Source: Flavobacterium ustbae (GTDB taxonomy: Bacteria > Bacteroidota > Bacteroidia > Flavobacteriales > Flavobacteriaceae). From it: a DNA stretch of 64,000 nt. Positions 1 through 7,788 of this stretch are shown piece after piece (position 1 is the stretch's first letter; each line of letters opens with the position of its first letter). Under the pieces are notes generated by a model. That model ran no database searches. It saw only the letters and a list, made by a program, of their open reading frames with translations, and was not told where the DNA came from. The stretch is from the NCBI RefSeq assembly GCF_003946915.1, contig NZ_RPOC01000010.1:1-64000 (forward strand), in the 5' to 3' direction. The position numbers and the translations under genes were made by a program.

Positions 1-142
1 GCCTTCTCTTTTGGCCGTTTCGAATCTTCCGACTCTACTGCTCTTATTTCTTTTGTTCTGAAATCTCTTTCAGAACGGCTGTCAATTCAATATGTCTACG
101 AACGTGTCTTTTTTCTGTTTCGCCTGTATCTCAAAGCGGGTG
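1..142 (-). other. Probable rRNA operon leader (16S rRNA beyond left edge)
   Basis: On the minus strand this stretch follows three promoter boxes, has no reading frame, and carries a perfect 9-bp stem with a 4-nt loop (55-76, arms GTTCTGAAA and TTTCAGAAC). Strong tandem promoters followed by a non-coding leader with a stable hairpin, running off the contig without a start codon, fit the 5' leader of an rRNA operon. The 16S gene itself is not in the window, so this is an inference from context. Confidence 0.6.
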
Positions 143-173
143 CAAAACTAATGATTCTTTTTGTTTCCTGCAA
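143..173 (-). promoter_or_regulatory. Promoter P3 (proximal) of putative rRNA operon
   Basis: Reading the minus strand, the -7 box TAGTTTTG (143-150) fits TAnnTTTG, and a TTG (171-173) lies 20 nt upstream. The box is followed by CACCCGC, where transcription should begin. The same box-plus-CACCCGC arrangement occurs twice more upstream. Confidence 0.65.
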
Positions 174-267
174 GAAAAATTTAAAAATTTTTGAAACTTT
201 TTTTTTCGCCTCTCTTTTCTATTTTTCTCAGCAATCTCTCAAGGAACTTTCAGTGTTTTGCGGGGTG

Positions 268-298
268 CAAATGTAAAAAGCATTTTCAAATCTCGCAA
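268..298 (-). promoter_or_regulatory. Promoter P2 of putative rRNA operon
   Basis: Minus-strand -7 box TACATTTG (268-275) with TTG (296-298) exactly 20 nt upstream, followed by CACCCCGC. This is the second of three near-identical promoter modules about 125 bp apart. Confidence 0.65.
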
Positions 299-390
299 GC
301 TTTTCAGGATCTTTTTTTTTTAGAAAATCGCTTTTCTTTTGATTCAGTGCCTGCCACTATTTTGATGAACGTTTTTCGCTGTTGCGGGTG

Positions 391-420
391 CAAAAGTAGA
401 ACCTTTATTTACATTTACAA
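391..420 (-). promoter_or_regulatory. Promoter P1 (distal) of putative rRNA operon
   Basis: Minus-strand -7 box TACTTTTG (391-398), TTG (418-420) 19 nt upstream, followed by CACCCGC. It is the most upstream of the three modules. The DNA between modules is T-rich on the plus strand (A-rich on the transcribed-strand sense) and non-coding. Confidence 0.62.
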
Positions 421-631
421 GCTTTTATTTTACATTTTTTCCATCTTTTTCTTAACGCGCTCATAACCCATCCTTTACAATTCAACTTTTTCTGCTGAGC
501 TGTGGGGTTTTTCTGCGTTTTTTTCTTTTTTGATGGTTTTCGGCTCTTTTCGCATGTCGTTTTTATTGGTTTTTGACTTTTTTCGAGCCTTTTTTGTTCT
601 TTTTGCAGTATTTGCTTCTTCCGAAAACAGC

Positions 632-719
632 TGCCCTAGCCCCGATAGCAGCGGAAATCCTTTTGTCTGGTTTCTTTAGCCAGACAAAAGATTGAAGCGG
701 ATAGCGGGAAACAGCTCCC
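632..719. repeat. REP-like palindromic element, copy 1
   Basis: A central 11-bp stem (CTTTTGTCTGG, 660-670, with CCAGACAAAAG, 680-690) is flanked by CTAGCCCCGATAGC on the left and GCGGATAGCGGGA on the right. A second copy with the same flanks but a different stem is at 10724-10806. The flanks are conserved while the stem covaries, as in a structured dispersed repeat. Confidence 0.75.
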
Positions 720-730
720 TATTAATATTT

Positions 731-842
731 AAATTCCAAGTTTCAAATTCCAAGTTTCAAATTCCAAGTTTCAAATTCCAAATTCCAAATTCCAAATTCC
801 AAATTCCAAATTCCAAATTCCAAATTCCAAATTCCAAATTCC
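731..842. repeat. Heptamer tandem repeat (AAATTCC)n
   Basis: Three 14-bp units AAATTCCAAGTTTC (731-772) are followed by ten uninterrupted 7-bp units AAATTCC (773-842). The 14-mer is one AAATTCC plus a variant heptamer, so the array is sixteen heptamers. It lies in non-coding DNA; an open frame across it is an artefact of the repeat. Confidence 0.9.
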
Positions 843-900
843 AAACCCTAAAGGCTTCGCTGAGCTCAGCCAGACAGGACCGTTCTTTTATGCGTGGCGT

Positions 901-922
901 GAGACGCACTGCGGTGCGTCTC
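901..922. repeat. Palindrome GAGACGCAC/GTGCGTCTC
   Basis: Perfect 9-bp stem with a TGCG loop, GC-rich compared with its surroundings. It is likely a short dispersed palindrome rather than a terminator, because neither side has a T-run. Confidence 0.6.
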
Positions 923-969
923 TACGGAAGATTGGGGGTTATGAATAATGCTGCACCTATATAATACAG

Positions 970-1001
970 AAACCCGACAGGTTTGGAAAACTGTCGGGTT
1001 T
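970..1001 (-). terminator. Hairpin terminator after the flavin oxidoreductase gene
   Basis: 11-bp stem AAACCCGACAG/CTGTCGGGTTT with a 10-nt loop, 50 bp beyond the stop of the minus-strand gene at 1052. A related hairpin is at 10552-10585, so it may also be a dispersed repeat doing terminator duty. Confidence 0.6.
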
Positions 1002-1051
1002 AGTTGTAAATAATTACTCTTATATATATAGTGTAAAACTACCTTAATATA

Positions 1052-2056
1052 TTATTCATTTATCGCATCTATAACTTCTTTTGTGATTTGGATGCTTTTT
1101 AGTTTTGCCTGATGATCAAAGATTGGACTTGTTACCATTAATTCGTCGATTCTTGCGTAGTTGATAAACTTTTTAAGATCTGTAACTAACTGTTCCTTGT
1201 TTCCTGTAAAGGTTCCAGCGGTCATTTGGTTTACATGAAAACGTTCTGCTTCATTCATGATATCGTCTAATGATGAAACTGGAGGCTGCAATCCTTTGCG
1301 ATCATTTCTGATTAAGTTTAAAAACATTTGATACAAACTTGTAGAAAGCAATTCTGCTTCTTCATTTGTATCAGCAGCAATTACATTGAGACAAGCCATA
1401 GTTTTAGGTTTATCTAAAAATTCAGACGGCTGGAAATTTTCTCTATAAAATTCAAATGCCTGAATCATCAATTTTGGCGCAAAGTGTCCGGCAAATGCAT
1501 AAGGTAGTCCGTACGCTGCTGCGAGAGCCGCGCTGTCCATACTTGATCCCAAAATCCAGATTGGCACTTTTAAACCTTCGGCTGGAAATGCACGGACTTT
1601 TCCTGTGGCATTTTCTACTGAAAAGTATTCCTGAAGCTTGCTCACATTCTGCGGAAATCGCTGTGCTTGCTCAAAAAAGTCTTTTCGAATCGCTTCGGCT
1701 GTTGGCTGATCTGTTCCTGGGGCTCTTCCTAATCCTAAATCGATTCGGTTTGGATAAAGTGTTTCAAGTGTTCCGAATTGCTCGGCTACTACTAAAGGTG
1801 AATGATTTGGCAGCATGATTCCGCCAGAACCTACTCGGATGTTTTGTGTTTGACTTGCTATATAACCAATTAAAACTACCGTTGCTGTACTGGCAACGTG
1901 TGCCATATTGTGGTGTTCTGCGAGCCACATTCTTTTGTACCCGATTTTGTCGGCAAGTTGGGCTATTTCTTTTGTTTTTTGAAATGTTTCTGTTGCGTTG
2001 CTATCTTGGGTGATAATCGCAAGCTCTAATATTGAGACTGAAATTGGGTTTTTCAT
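1052..2056 (-). CDS. Luciferase-like flavin-dependent monooxygenase
   Basis: 334 residues, full length for the LLM class of flavin-dependent oxidoreductases. Seen: an N-terminal SVLELAIITQ strand, then AEHHNM near residue 46, the VGSGGIMLPNH segment around residue 96, and GLGRAPGTDQP around 130. These belong to the MsnO8/YhbW-type branch, whose members oxidise small organic substrates using reduced FMN supplied by a reductase. The substrate cannot be read from sequence. No signal peptide, so cytoplasmic. It is monocistronic: a hairpin follows it, and the next gene upstream is separated by about 100 bp. The ATG at 2056 gives a normal family N-terminus. Confidence 0.85.
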   Translation of the reverse strand: MKNPISVSILELAIITQDSNATETFQKTKEIAQLADKIGYKRMWLAEHHNMAHVASTATVVLIGYIASQTQNIRVGSGGIMLPNHSPLVVAEQFGTLETLYPNRIDLGLGRAPGTDQPTAEAIRKDFFEQAQRFPQNVSKLQEYFSVENATGKVRAFPAEGLKVPIWILGSSMDSAALAAAYGLPYAFAGHFAPKLMIQAFEFYRENFQPSEFLDKPKTMACLNVIAADTNEEAELLSTSLYQMFLNLIRNDRKGLQPPVSSLDDIMNEAERFHVNQMTAGTFTGNKEQLVTDLKKFINYARIDELMVTSPIFDHQAKLKSIQITKEVIDAINE

Positions 2057-2153
2057 ATATAAATAAGGCTAAAATGCAAAATTAAGTCATTTATGTGAAT
2101 GCCTCTTATTTCTAATGTTAATAGAATTATAATGTTTGTAGATACAAATGTCT

Positions 2154-3362
2154 TTATCTTAATTGAAGTATAATCAAATCGTGGTTTGTTTTGCCGTTGT
2201 GTTTTATTTTGGCATCTTTATCTGTTTCTACTTCAAATTTTGACGAATTTTCTACATTTAATGAAATATCACGATTTCTAAAACTTTTAGGAATTTCTGG
2301 AAGCTGAATCGTTACCGTTACTTCTTTATCTTTCTGAACGAAATCAACTTTAATCCTATCTCTCAGCCAAATGTATTCGTAGACTTCCTGCCATGGCGCC
2401 ATCCAAATTGAATCGTTTCCATTTGCTCCATATTTATTGGCAAGTTTTGTCATATAATATTTAAAATCAGGAAAACGCATACTAAGATTCCAAAGATTAG
2501 TATTTCCAGTTCCGTGTGTGAATTCGTTAAACCAAACTGCATCTTTTTGTTTTACAATAGAATCTATCATTTTTAAATATTTATCCATTGTTTTAAAACT
2601 TGTTGTATCTTTTGAACTCTGCACAAAAGTTCTGGCAGAAATCAATTTATCTAAATCAACTTTTTCATTGACTTTATAAACTGGCCCTTTTCCATAGTAT
2701 GAAGCCACCGAAAAATGACCGTTTTGAAGTGCCTCTTTTTCGTACTCTAAATAATATTTTTCATCACCTTCTCCGCCTGGAACTACAAAATGTGACATTG
2801 TGAAGTTCAGATTTTCTTTTATCGATTTTGTATTATCTGTTACTTCTGTCAAATAATTGGTGCCGTGTTTTGTGGCGTGATGAAAACTGTGATTGAGAAT
2901 ATCCCAACCTGCATTGTACATTTCACGAACTTCACCCCAAGAAAGATGTCCACGATTAGGCAAATTATTTAAAGATGCTCCGTTTATGGCTAATGCTAAT
3001 TTGAACGGAATTTTATTCCCCAATCCGTCTGTATAAAAAAGACCTTTTGAAGTTGTTCCGTCCCCACCCTGATCTATTTTCCATCCATTTTTATTTGAAG
3101 CACTAATTTTTCCTCCATTTAATAATGGAAATGCTGTCAAATAAGCCGATCTGTAACCATCGTCAAGCGTAAAACTATAAGCAAAATGTTTGTTGTATTT
3201 TAATGGAGAGATGGAAATTTTTACTTTATCAGCCGATTTCAATTTTATTTTGAATGAAATAGTTTTCCTTTTTGAAGAATCTTTTTCAATTATTCCGTTT
3301 GAATAACCATTGAAACTGCTAAAAATTATAGCAGTTAATATAAGGAGAATTTGTTTTGACAT
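2154..3362 (-). CDS. Exported polysaccharide deacetylase (NodB-like)
   Basis: 402 residues with a signal peptide (hydrophobic residues 4-20). The NodB fold signature is visible: TLDDGY with Asp67-Asp68 near residues 65-70, and NHSFHH with His158 and His161/162, the expected metal ligands. Family members (carbohydrate esterase family 4) remove N- or O-acetyl groups from polysaccharides such as peptidoglycan, chitin or xylan. The C-terminal 70 residues look like a small beta domain. Acts in periplasm or on the surface; no lipobox is seen. The gene is divergent from the response regulator at 3532 with 169 bp between them. Substrate unknown. Confidence 0.85.
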   Translation of the reverse strand: MSKQILLILTAIIFSSFNGYSNGIIEKDSSKRKTISFKIKLKSADKVKISISPLKYNKHFAYSFTLDDGYRSAYLTAFPLLNGGKISASNKNGWKIDQGGDGTTSKGLFYTDGLGNKIPFKLALAINGASLNNLPNRGHLSWGEVREMYNAGWDILNHSFHHATKHGTNYLTEVTDNTKSIKENLNFTMSHFVVPGGEGDEKYYLEYEKEALQNGHFSVASYYGKGPVYKVNEKVDLDKLISARTFVQSSKDTTSFKTMDKYLKMIDSIVKQKDAVWFNEFTHGTGNTNLWNLSMRFPDFKYYMTKLANKYGANGNDSIWMAPWQEVYEYIWLRDRIKVDFVQKDKEVTVTIQLPEIPKSFRNRDISLNVENSSKFEVETDKDAKIKHNGKTNHDLIILQLR

Positions 3363-3485
3363 AAATTTTTAGTGGTTCATTTTTCGAACTAAAAGTACAT
3401 TTCTTTTTGAAGATAATATTTTAAAACTGATTATACTCTTAAAAATAATTTCGACCGAATTAAAAAAGCGAACTGGTTTTACACC

Positions 3486-3493
3486 TAAATTTG
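3486..3493 (+). promoter_or_regulatory. -7 box of the response regulator gene
   Basis: TAAATTTG matches TAnnTTTG and lies 39 bp before the ATG at 3532. No clear TTG is found at the usual upstream distance, so this is a partial match. Confidence 0.45.
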
Positions 3494-3531
3494 TACATCA
3501 AATATCAAAATTTGATTTAGCATAACTGCAA

Positions 3532-4872
3532 ATGATACACAAAATTTTAATTATAGACGACGAAGAAAAACTGAGAAGTCTTTTAGTACGTATTGTAAAA
3601 TCGGAAGGTTTCGAAGTTTTTGAAGCCAAAGATTTAAAATCGGGTTTTAAAAAACTAGAACAAAATGACATTGAAGTGGTTTTGTGTGATGTAAAACTGC
3701 CTGACGGAAACGGTGTCGATTTTGTACAAAATATAAAAGGTAGTTTTCCTTTAACAGAAGTTATTCTCCTAACCGCTTTCGGAAATATTCCCGACGGTGT
3801 TCAGGCGATGAAAAACGGCGCTTTCGATTATATTGTAAAAGGCGATGATAATGACAAGATTATTCCACTTTTGTACAAAGCGGTTGAAAAAGTGCAATTG
3901 CAAAAAAAAGTGCAGCAACTCGAAAAACGTATTGGCGATAAATATTCGTTTACTACAATTATAGGTAAATCAAAAGGAATTGAGCAAGTAATCGATCTGG
4001 CACAAAAAGTAGCTAAAACTGATTCGACTGTTTTATTAACGGGAGAAACAGGAACTGGAAAAGAGGTTTTTGCTCAGGCGATTCATGAAAATAGCAATCG
4101 TGTCGGAAAATCTTTTGTGGCTTTAAATTGCAGTACTTTTAGCAAGGAAATTTTGGAAAGTGAACTTTTCGGGCACAAACAAGGTGCTTTTACTGGAGCT
4201 TTAAAAGATAAAAAAGGTTTTATTGAAGAAGCAAACGGCGGTACTTTATTTCTGGATGAAATTGGTGAAATGCCGATTGATCTTCAAGCAAAATTATTAC
4301 GTGTTCTGGAAACCAATGAATATATTCCAGTTGGCGATACGACTTCAAAAAAATCTAATTTCAGGTTAATTGCCGCCACAAATCGTGATTTAAAAGAAGA
4401 AAGCGATGCACACCGTTTTCGTTCTGATTTGTATTTCCGTTTGAATATTTTCGAAATCAAACTTCCTTCGCTTCGTGAAAGAATAAAAGATATTCCGCTT
4501 TTGGTTAATTTTTTTGTGAAACAGTTTTCTGAAAAAACAAATAAAAAGATGTTATCGGTTTCGGATGATTTTGTTCAGAAATTAGAAAATTATTCATGGC
4601 CGGGAAATATCCGTGAACTTAAAAATATTATCGAAAGATCGGTTATTTTAAGTAACAGTGACATTTTGACTTCTGATGTTCTTCCGTATGAAATGCAGCA
4701 TCAACAGGAAAAAAACAACAAATCGATGTCGGCTTTTTCTATGCAGAGTATTGAAAAACTGCATATTCAGAAAGTTTTAAATTATACGAAAGGTAATAAA
4801 GCAGAAACGGCTAGACTTCTTGAAATTGGAATTGCGACTTTGTATAGAAAAATTGAGGAATATAATTTATAG
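3532..4872 (+). CDS. Sigma-54-dependent response regulator of the kdp locus
   Basis: 446 residues, NtrC-type. Receiver domain 1-120 with acidic IDDEE (8-12) and phospho-acceptor Asp53 in [12 protein letters not shown]+ domain about 140-370 with Walker A GETGTGKE (171-178), the sigma-54 contact loop GAFTGA (218-223) and Walker B GGTLFLDE (236-243); a Fis-type helix-turn-helix at the C-terminus ([19 protein letters not shown]). It should activate sigma-54 promoters by ATP hydrolysis when phosphorylated. It sits immediately before the kdp genes, where other bacteria encode the OmpR-type KdpE, so it probably takes the KdpE role. It has its own hairpin terminator (4996-5024), hence separate transcription from the kdp structural genes. 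Confidence 0.9.
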   Translation: MIHKILIIDDEEKLRSLLVRIVKSEGFEVFEAKDLKSGFKKLEQNDIEVVLCDVKLPDGNGVDFVQNIKGSFPLTEVILLTAFGNIPDGVQAMKNGAFDYIVKGDDNDKIIPLLYKAVEKVQLQKKVQQLEKRIGDKYSFTTIIGKSKGIEQVIDLAQKVAKTDSTVLLTGETGTGKEVFAQAIHENSNRVGKSFVALNCSTFSKEILESELFGHKQGAFTGALKDKKGFIEEANGGTLFLDEIGEMPIDLQAKLLRVLETNEYIPVGDTTSKKSNFRLIAATNRDLKEESDAHRFRSDLYFRLNIFEIKLPSLRERIKDIPLLVNFFVKQFSEKTNKKMLSVSDDFVQKLENYSWPGNIRELKNIIERSVILSNSDILTSDVLPYEMQHQQEKNNKSMSAFSMQSIEKLHIQKVLNYTKGNKAETARLLEIGIATLYRKIEEYNL

Positions 4873-4876
4873 CGTT

Positions 4877-4962
4877 CCTGCAAGGTTTCCAAAACCTTGT
4901 AGGTTTGATTATAAGTTTAGACCTCATCACAAATACCTACAAGGTTTTGGAAACCTTGTACG
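4877..4962. repeat. Paired inverted palindromes after the response regulator
   Basis: 4877-4904 and 4935-4962 are inverted copies of each other (25 of 28 positions), and each copy is itself a hairpin (CAAGGTTT/AAACCTTG core). The pair can form either two small hairpins or one long stem. A partial relative with the same ACCTACAAGGTTTTG word is at 10659. Confidence 0.8.
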
Positions 4963-4995
4963 AGCCACCTACACTAAAATCATATCATTTCAATA

Positions 4996-5024
4996 AAAGC
5001 TTATCATTTTGATAGGCTTTTTTT
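4996..5024 (+). terminator. Terminator of the response regulator gene
   Basis: AAAGCTTATCA and TGATAGGCTTT form an 11-bp stem with one G-T pair, followed by a run of seven T. It separates the regulator from the kdp structural genes. Confidence 0.75.
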
Positions 5025-5033
5025 ATGCCGAAA

Positions 5034-5112
5034 TTTTGGCACGAAACAATAACCTTTTATTTTACAATGCTTTACACATTACTCATCATTTTCGGAATAT
5101 AATTTGGCATAA
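5034..5112 (+). promoter_or_regulatory. Possible kdp control region with two TTGGCA motifs
   Basis: TTGGCAC near 5035-5041 and TTGGCAT near 5104-5110 resemble the -24 element of sigma-54 promoters. Neither is followed at the correct distance by the GC of the -12 element. The region between the regulator's terminator and the first kdp-locus gene must contain the kdp promoter, but no canonical one is seen. Confidence 0.3.
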
Positions 5113-5142
5113 GGCGGGAAAGAACATTTAAAATCATTTCTC

Positions 5143-5424
5143 ATGAAAAATAAAGTAAATACCATCTACAAACAAGCCGAACGGTTTGCTGAGATTACCA
5201 AAAAATCGATTATTAGCGGTAATATCGTTCGGGCAAAAAAATGTTTAGCACTTGCTGAACGGCTATTCATTAGCGGAAGCTTAGAAACCAAAAATGCAAT
5301 TTCAAACGTCTATGTTTTCTCCGTTTCTTCTTTTATGGAAATGCGCCACTGCAATATTTCGCATCTTTTTCCGCAAACTCTAAAAGCAGAATACATAAAA
5401 CAGGTTAATGCTTCAGGAGTTTAA
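5143..5424 (+). CDS. Small conserved protein at the head of the kdp operon
   Basis: 93 residues, soluble, mostly helical, basic. Contains IYKQAERFAEITKKSI and RAKKCLALAERLF, a pattern like two amphipathic helices, and a single Cys-rich-looking MRHCNISHLFP segment. I do not recognise a catalytic motif. Its position as first gene after the control region, before kdpF, and its co-direction suggest a Kdp-associated accessory or regulatory role. It resembles small DUF proteins found before kdp genes in other Bacteroidota (DUF7674-like is my recollection, not verified). The ATG at 5143 is the only good start. Confidence 0.65.
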   Translation: MKNKVNTIYKQAERFAEITKKSIISGNIVRAKKCLALAERLFISGSLETKNAISNVYVFSVSSFMEMRHCNISHLFPQTLKAEYIKQVNASGV

Positions 5425-5500
5425 AAAAGTTTAATCGCTAAACTGGTTAATTGGTTAATCGTCAAAAAGCACAATCTAAAATCTTAAATCTAAAATTATC

Positions 5501-5584
5501 ATGGTCACATTTCTTTTGCTTGGGCTTGCAGTTTTACTCTTTGCTATCTGTTTCTTATCTGTCGAATTTTTTGAAAAAATCTAA
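5501..5584 (+). CDS. 27-residue single-span membrane peptide before kdpF
   Basis: Starts MVTFLLLGLAVLLF and ends SVEFFEKI. It is one hydrophobic helix with a short charged C-terminus, the same design as KdpF but a different sequence. It is followed 3 bp after its stop by kdpF, which argues for translation as part of the operon. I recall similar peptides ending in FFEKI upstream of kdpF in relatives, unverified. Function unknown; a second small stabilising subunit of the Kdp complex is a reasonable guess. Confidence 0.6.
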   Translation: MVTFLLLGLAVLLFAICFLSVEFFEKI

Positions 5585-5587
5585 ATC

Positions 5588-5665
5588 ATGACTGCACTAT
5601 TTATTATTTCCATCGCCGTTTTCCTGTATTTGGTTTATGTACTAATCAAACCTGAAAAATTTTAA
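5588..5665 (+). CDS. kdpF: KdpF small subunit of potassium-transporting ATPase
   Basis: 25 residues: MTALFIISIAVFLYLVY followed by VLIKPEKF. The single transmembrane helix ending in (L/I)xKPE(K/R)F is the hallmark of KdpF, a peptide that stabilises the KdpABC complex in the inner membrane. The length is normal for the family. It lies 100 bp before kdpA. Confidence 0.85.
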   Translation: MTALFIISIAVFLYLVYVLIKPEKF

Positions 5666-5667
5666 TT

Positions 5668-5745
5668 GTGTGAAATGTCAAAAGCGAAATGTTAGATGAC
5701 TTCATTTCTCAAATCACATCTCGCTTTTTACAATTCACATCTCAC
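5668..5745. repeat. Inverted repeat between kdpF and kdpA
   Basis: Left arm around 5668-5693 (GTGTGAAATGTCAAAAGCGAA) and right arm around 5716-5738 pair over about 20 of 23 positions with a short gap. The sequence is unrelated to the other kdp-operon palindromes. Confidence 0.65.
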
Positions 5746-5765
5746 ATCTTACAAAATATAAAATT

Positions 5766-7484
5766 ATGAACACAGAATTACTAGGTGTCATCGGAATTTT
5801 TATCCTGACCATTGTTTTAGCAATTCCATTTGGGAAATATATTGCTAAAGTTTTTACGGGAGACAAAACACTTCTTGACCCGATTTTCAACCCGCTTGAA
5901 AAATTTATTTTTAAAATCAGCGGCATCAATCCAGCTGAAGAAATGAACTGGAAACAGCATCTTAAAGCACTTTTAAGCATTAATATGGTTTGGTTTTTTC
6001 TTTGCTTTTTTGTGCTGATGTTTCAAGGTTCGTTATTCTTAAATCCGGATAATAATCCTAATATGTCGCCAGATTTGGCTTTTAATACTGCCATTTCATT
6101 TTTAGTGAATTGTGATTTACAGCATTATTCCGGCGAAAGCGGTGTTTCTTATTTGTCGCAAATGGTTTTAATGTTTCTGCAGTTTGTTTCTGCCGGAGTC
6201 GGAATCGCAGCCGCGGCAATGGTTTTTACCGCTATGCGCGAAAAAACCACAGAAAAACTGGGGAATTTTTATAACTATTTCGTAAAAAGCTGTACCCGTA
6301 TATTATTACCGCTTTCTGCAATTGTAGCAATTGTTTTGGTTTTCAGCGGAACGCCTATGACTTTTGAAGGAAAAGATGCGATTACCTCTTTACAAGGCGA
6401 CCAGGTAGAAGTTTCACGCGGACCTGCCGCGGCTTTCATTGGAATTAAACATATTGGTACAAACGGCGGTGGATTCTTCGGAGCCAACTCTGCGCATCCT
6501 TTAGAAAATCCGACTTATTTCACCAATGCGGTTGAACTTTGGGCACAACTTATTGTTCCGTTTGCAATGATTTTCGCACTTGGATTTTTCTTGAACAAAA
6601 GAAAATTCTCTTACATCGTTTTTGGTGTAATGACAATTGGTTTTTTACTTCTCGTAATTCCAACAATTTCAAGCGAATTAAATGGAAATCCTGCCATCGA
6701 AAAAATGGGAATTGCTCAGACAACCGGAGCAATGGAAGGAAAAGAAGTCCGATTTGGCCCTGCTATTTCAGGATTTTGGAGTATTGCTACAACGGTAATT
6801 TCAACAGGTTCTGTAAACAGCATGCACGATAGTTCGATGCCTATCTCTGGAGCTATGCAGTTATTAGCTATGATGGTCAATGCCTTTTATGGCGGATGTG
6901 GTGTGGGGTACCTCAACTTTTACATCTTTATTATTTTGGCTGTATTTATTTCAGGTTTAATGGTTGGTCGAACTCCTGAATTTTTAGGAAAGAAAATTGA
7001 AGCTCGGGAAGTTAAAATTGCTGCTTTTATCGCTATTCTTCATCCGTTATTGATTTTATCAGGAACTGCTCTAGCATCTTATCTTGCTGCAAACGATACT
7101 GCAATGGGGTATTGGTTTAGCGGAAATGCAACTGGCTGGCTGAACAATCCGGGAAATCACGGTTTCTCTGAAATGTTATATGAATATACTTCGAGCGCCG
7201 CCAACAACGGTTCTGGGTTTGAAGGTTTAGGTGATAATAATCCGTTTTGGAATATCTCTACAGGAATTGTTTTATTGTTAGCTCGTTTCATTCCAATTAT
7301 TGGGCCTTTGGCAATCGCAGGTTTATTGGCCAATAAAAAATACATTCCGGAAAGTGCAGGAACTTTAAAAACGGATACTTCAATTTTCGGAATCATGATT
7401 TTTGCTGTTATTGCGATTATTGCTGCACTTTCCTTCTTTCCTGCTTTGGCGCTTGGGCCATTGGCTGAATATTTTACTCTTTAA
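5766..7484 (+). CDS. kdpA: KdpA, potassium-translocating subunit
   Basis: 572 residues, the usual KdpA length, with ten or more membrane helices. KdpA belongs to the superfamily of K+ channel-like transporters with four selectivity-filter loops; visible filter-region motifs include NGGGFFGANSAHPLENPT (around 232-249) and SSAANNGSGFEGL (around 477-489). It binds K+ with high affinity and passes it to KdpB for ATP-driven uptake at low external K+. First large structural gene of the operon; the gap to kdpB is 304 bp and filled with nested palindromes. Confidence 0.97.
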   Translation: MNTELLGVIGIFILTIVLAIPFGKYIAKVFTGDKTLLDPIFNPLEKFIFKISGINPAEEMNWKQHLKALLSINMVWFFLCFFVLMFQGSLFLNPDNNPNMSPDLAFNTAISFLVNCDLQHYSGESGVSYLSQMVLMFLQFVSAGVGIAAAAMVFTAMREKTTEKLGNFYNYFVKSCTRILLPLSAIVAIVLVFSGTPMTFEGKDAITSLQGDQVEVSRGPAAAFIGIKHIGTNGGGFFGANSAHPLENPTYFTNAVELWAQLIVPFAMIFALGFFLNKRKFSYIVFGVMTIGFLLLVIPTISSELNGNPAIEKMGIAQTTGAMEGKEVRFGPAISGFWSIATTVISTGSVNSMHDSSMPISGAMQLLAMMVNAFYGGCGVGYLNFYIFIILAVFISGLMVGRTPEFLGKKIEAREVKIAAFIAILHPLLILSGTALASYLAANDTAMGYWFSGNATGWLNNPGNHGFSEMLYEYTSSAANNGSGFEGLGDNNPFWNISTGIVLLLARFIPIIGPLAIAGLLANKKYIPESAGTLKTDTSIFGIMIFAVIAIIAALSFFPALALGPLAEYFTL

Positions 7485-7501
7485 TAATGCTGATATTTTT
7501 T

Positions 7502-7739
7502 AAACACATAGAAACATAGGAATTCAATATCCAAAAAAAGGAATTAGAAAAAACTAGTTTTCACACATAGCCCCGAGACTTCGGGATGAATATAAACATT
7601 CACGAAATGTTTTTCAAACATAACCCACGGTTTCAACCGTGGGGACACAGATTGAGAAAATACATTGCGTACCCACGGTTGAAACCGTGGGCTATGTTTA
7701 ACATCAAAATCAATAAAAAAATCTATGTCTATGTGTTTA
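7502..7739. repeat. Nested palindromic element between kdpA and kdpB
   Basis: The outer arms AACACATAGAAACATA (from 7502) and CTATGTCTATGTGTT (to 7738) are inverted. Inside, 7616-7644 and 7671-7699 are inverted copies (27 of 29), and each is a palindrome with a CCCACGGTT/AACCGTGGG core. A separate small hairpin CCCGAGACTTCGGG lies near 7572. The ACACATAG outer word also bounds the element at 22647-22795. Confidence 0.8.
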
Positions 7740-7788
7740 AAATCAACTCATAACATTTAACAAATAACATTTAACTTTTTACAAGAAA

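Noticed and set aside
731-842. CRISPR array
   Set aside because: Units are 7 or 14 bp and contiguous without unique spacers; no cas genes are present.
191-964. Short open frames in the left 1 kb (91 and 90 codons)
   Set aside because: They cross the rRNA promoter boxes and the AAATTCC heptamer array; amino acid content is repeat-driven (QIPNSKF) or low-complexity, with no start context.
5034-5112. TTGGCAC and TTGGCAT as sigma-54 promoters of kdp
   Set aside because: The -12 GC is missing at the required distance in both. Kept only as low-confidence candidates, because the sigma-54-type regulator upstream makes them tempting.
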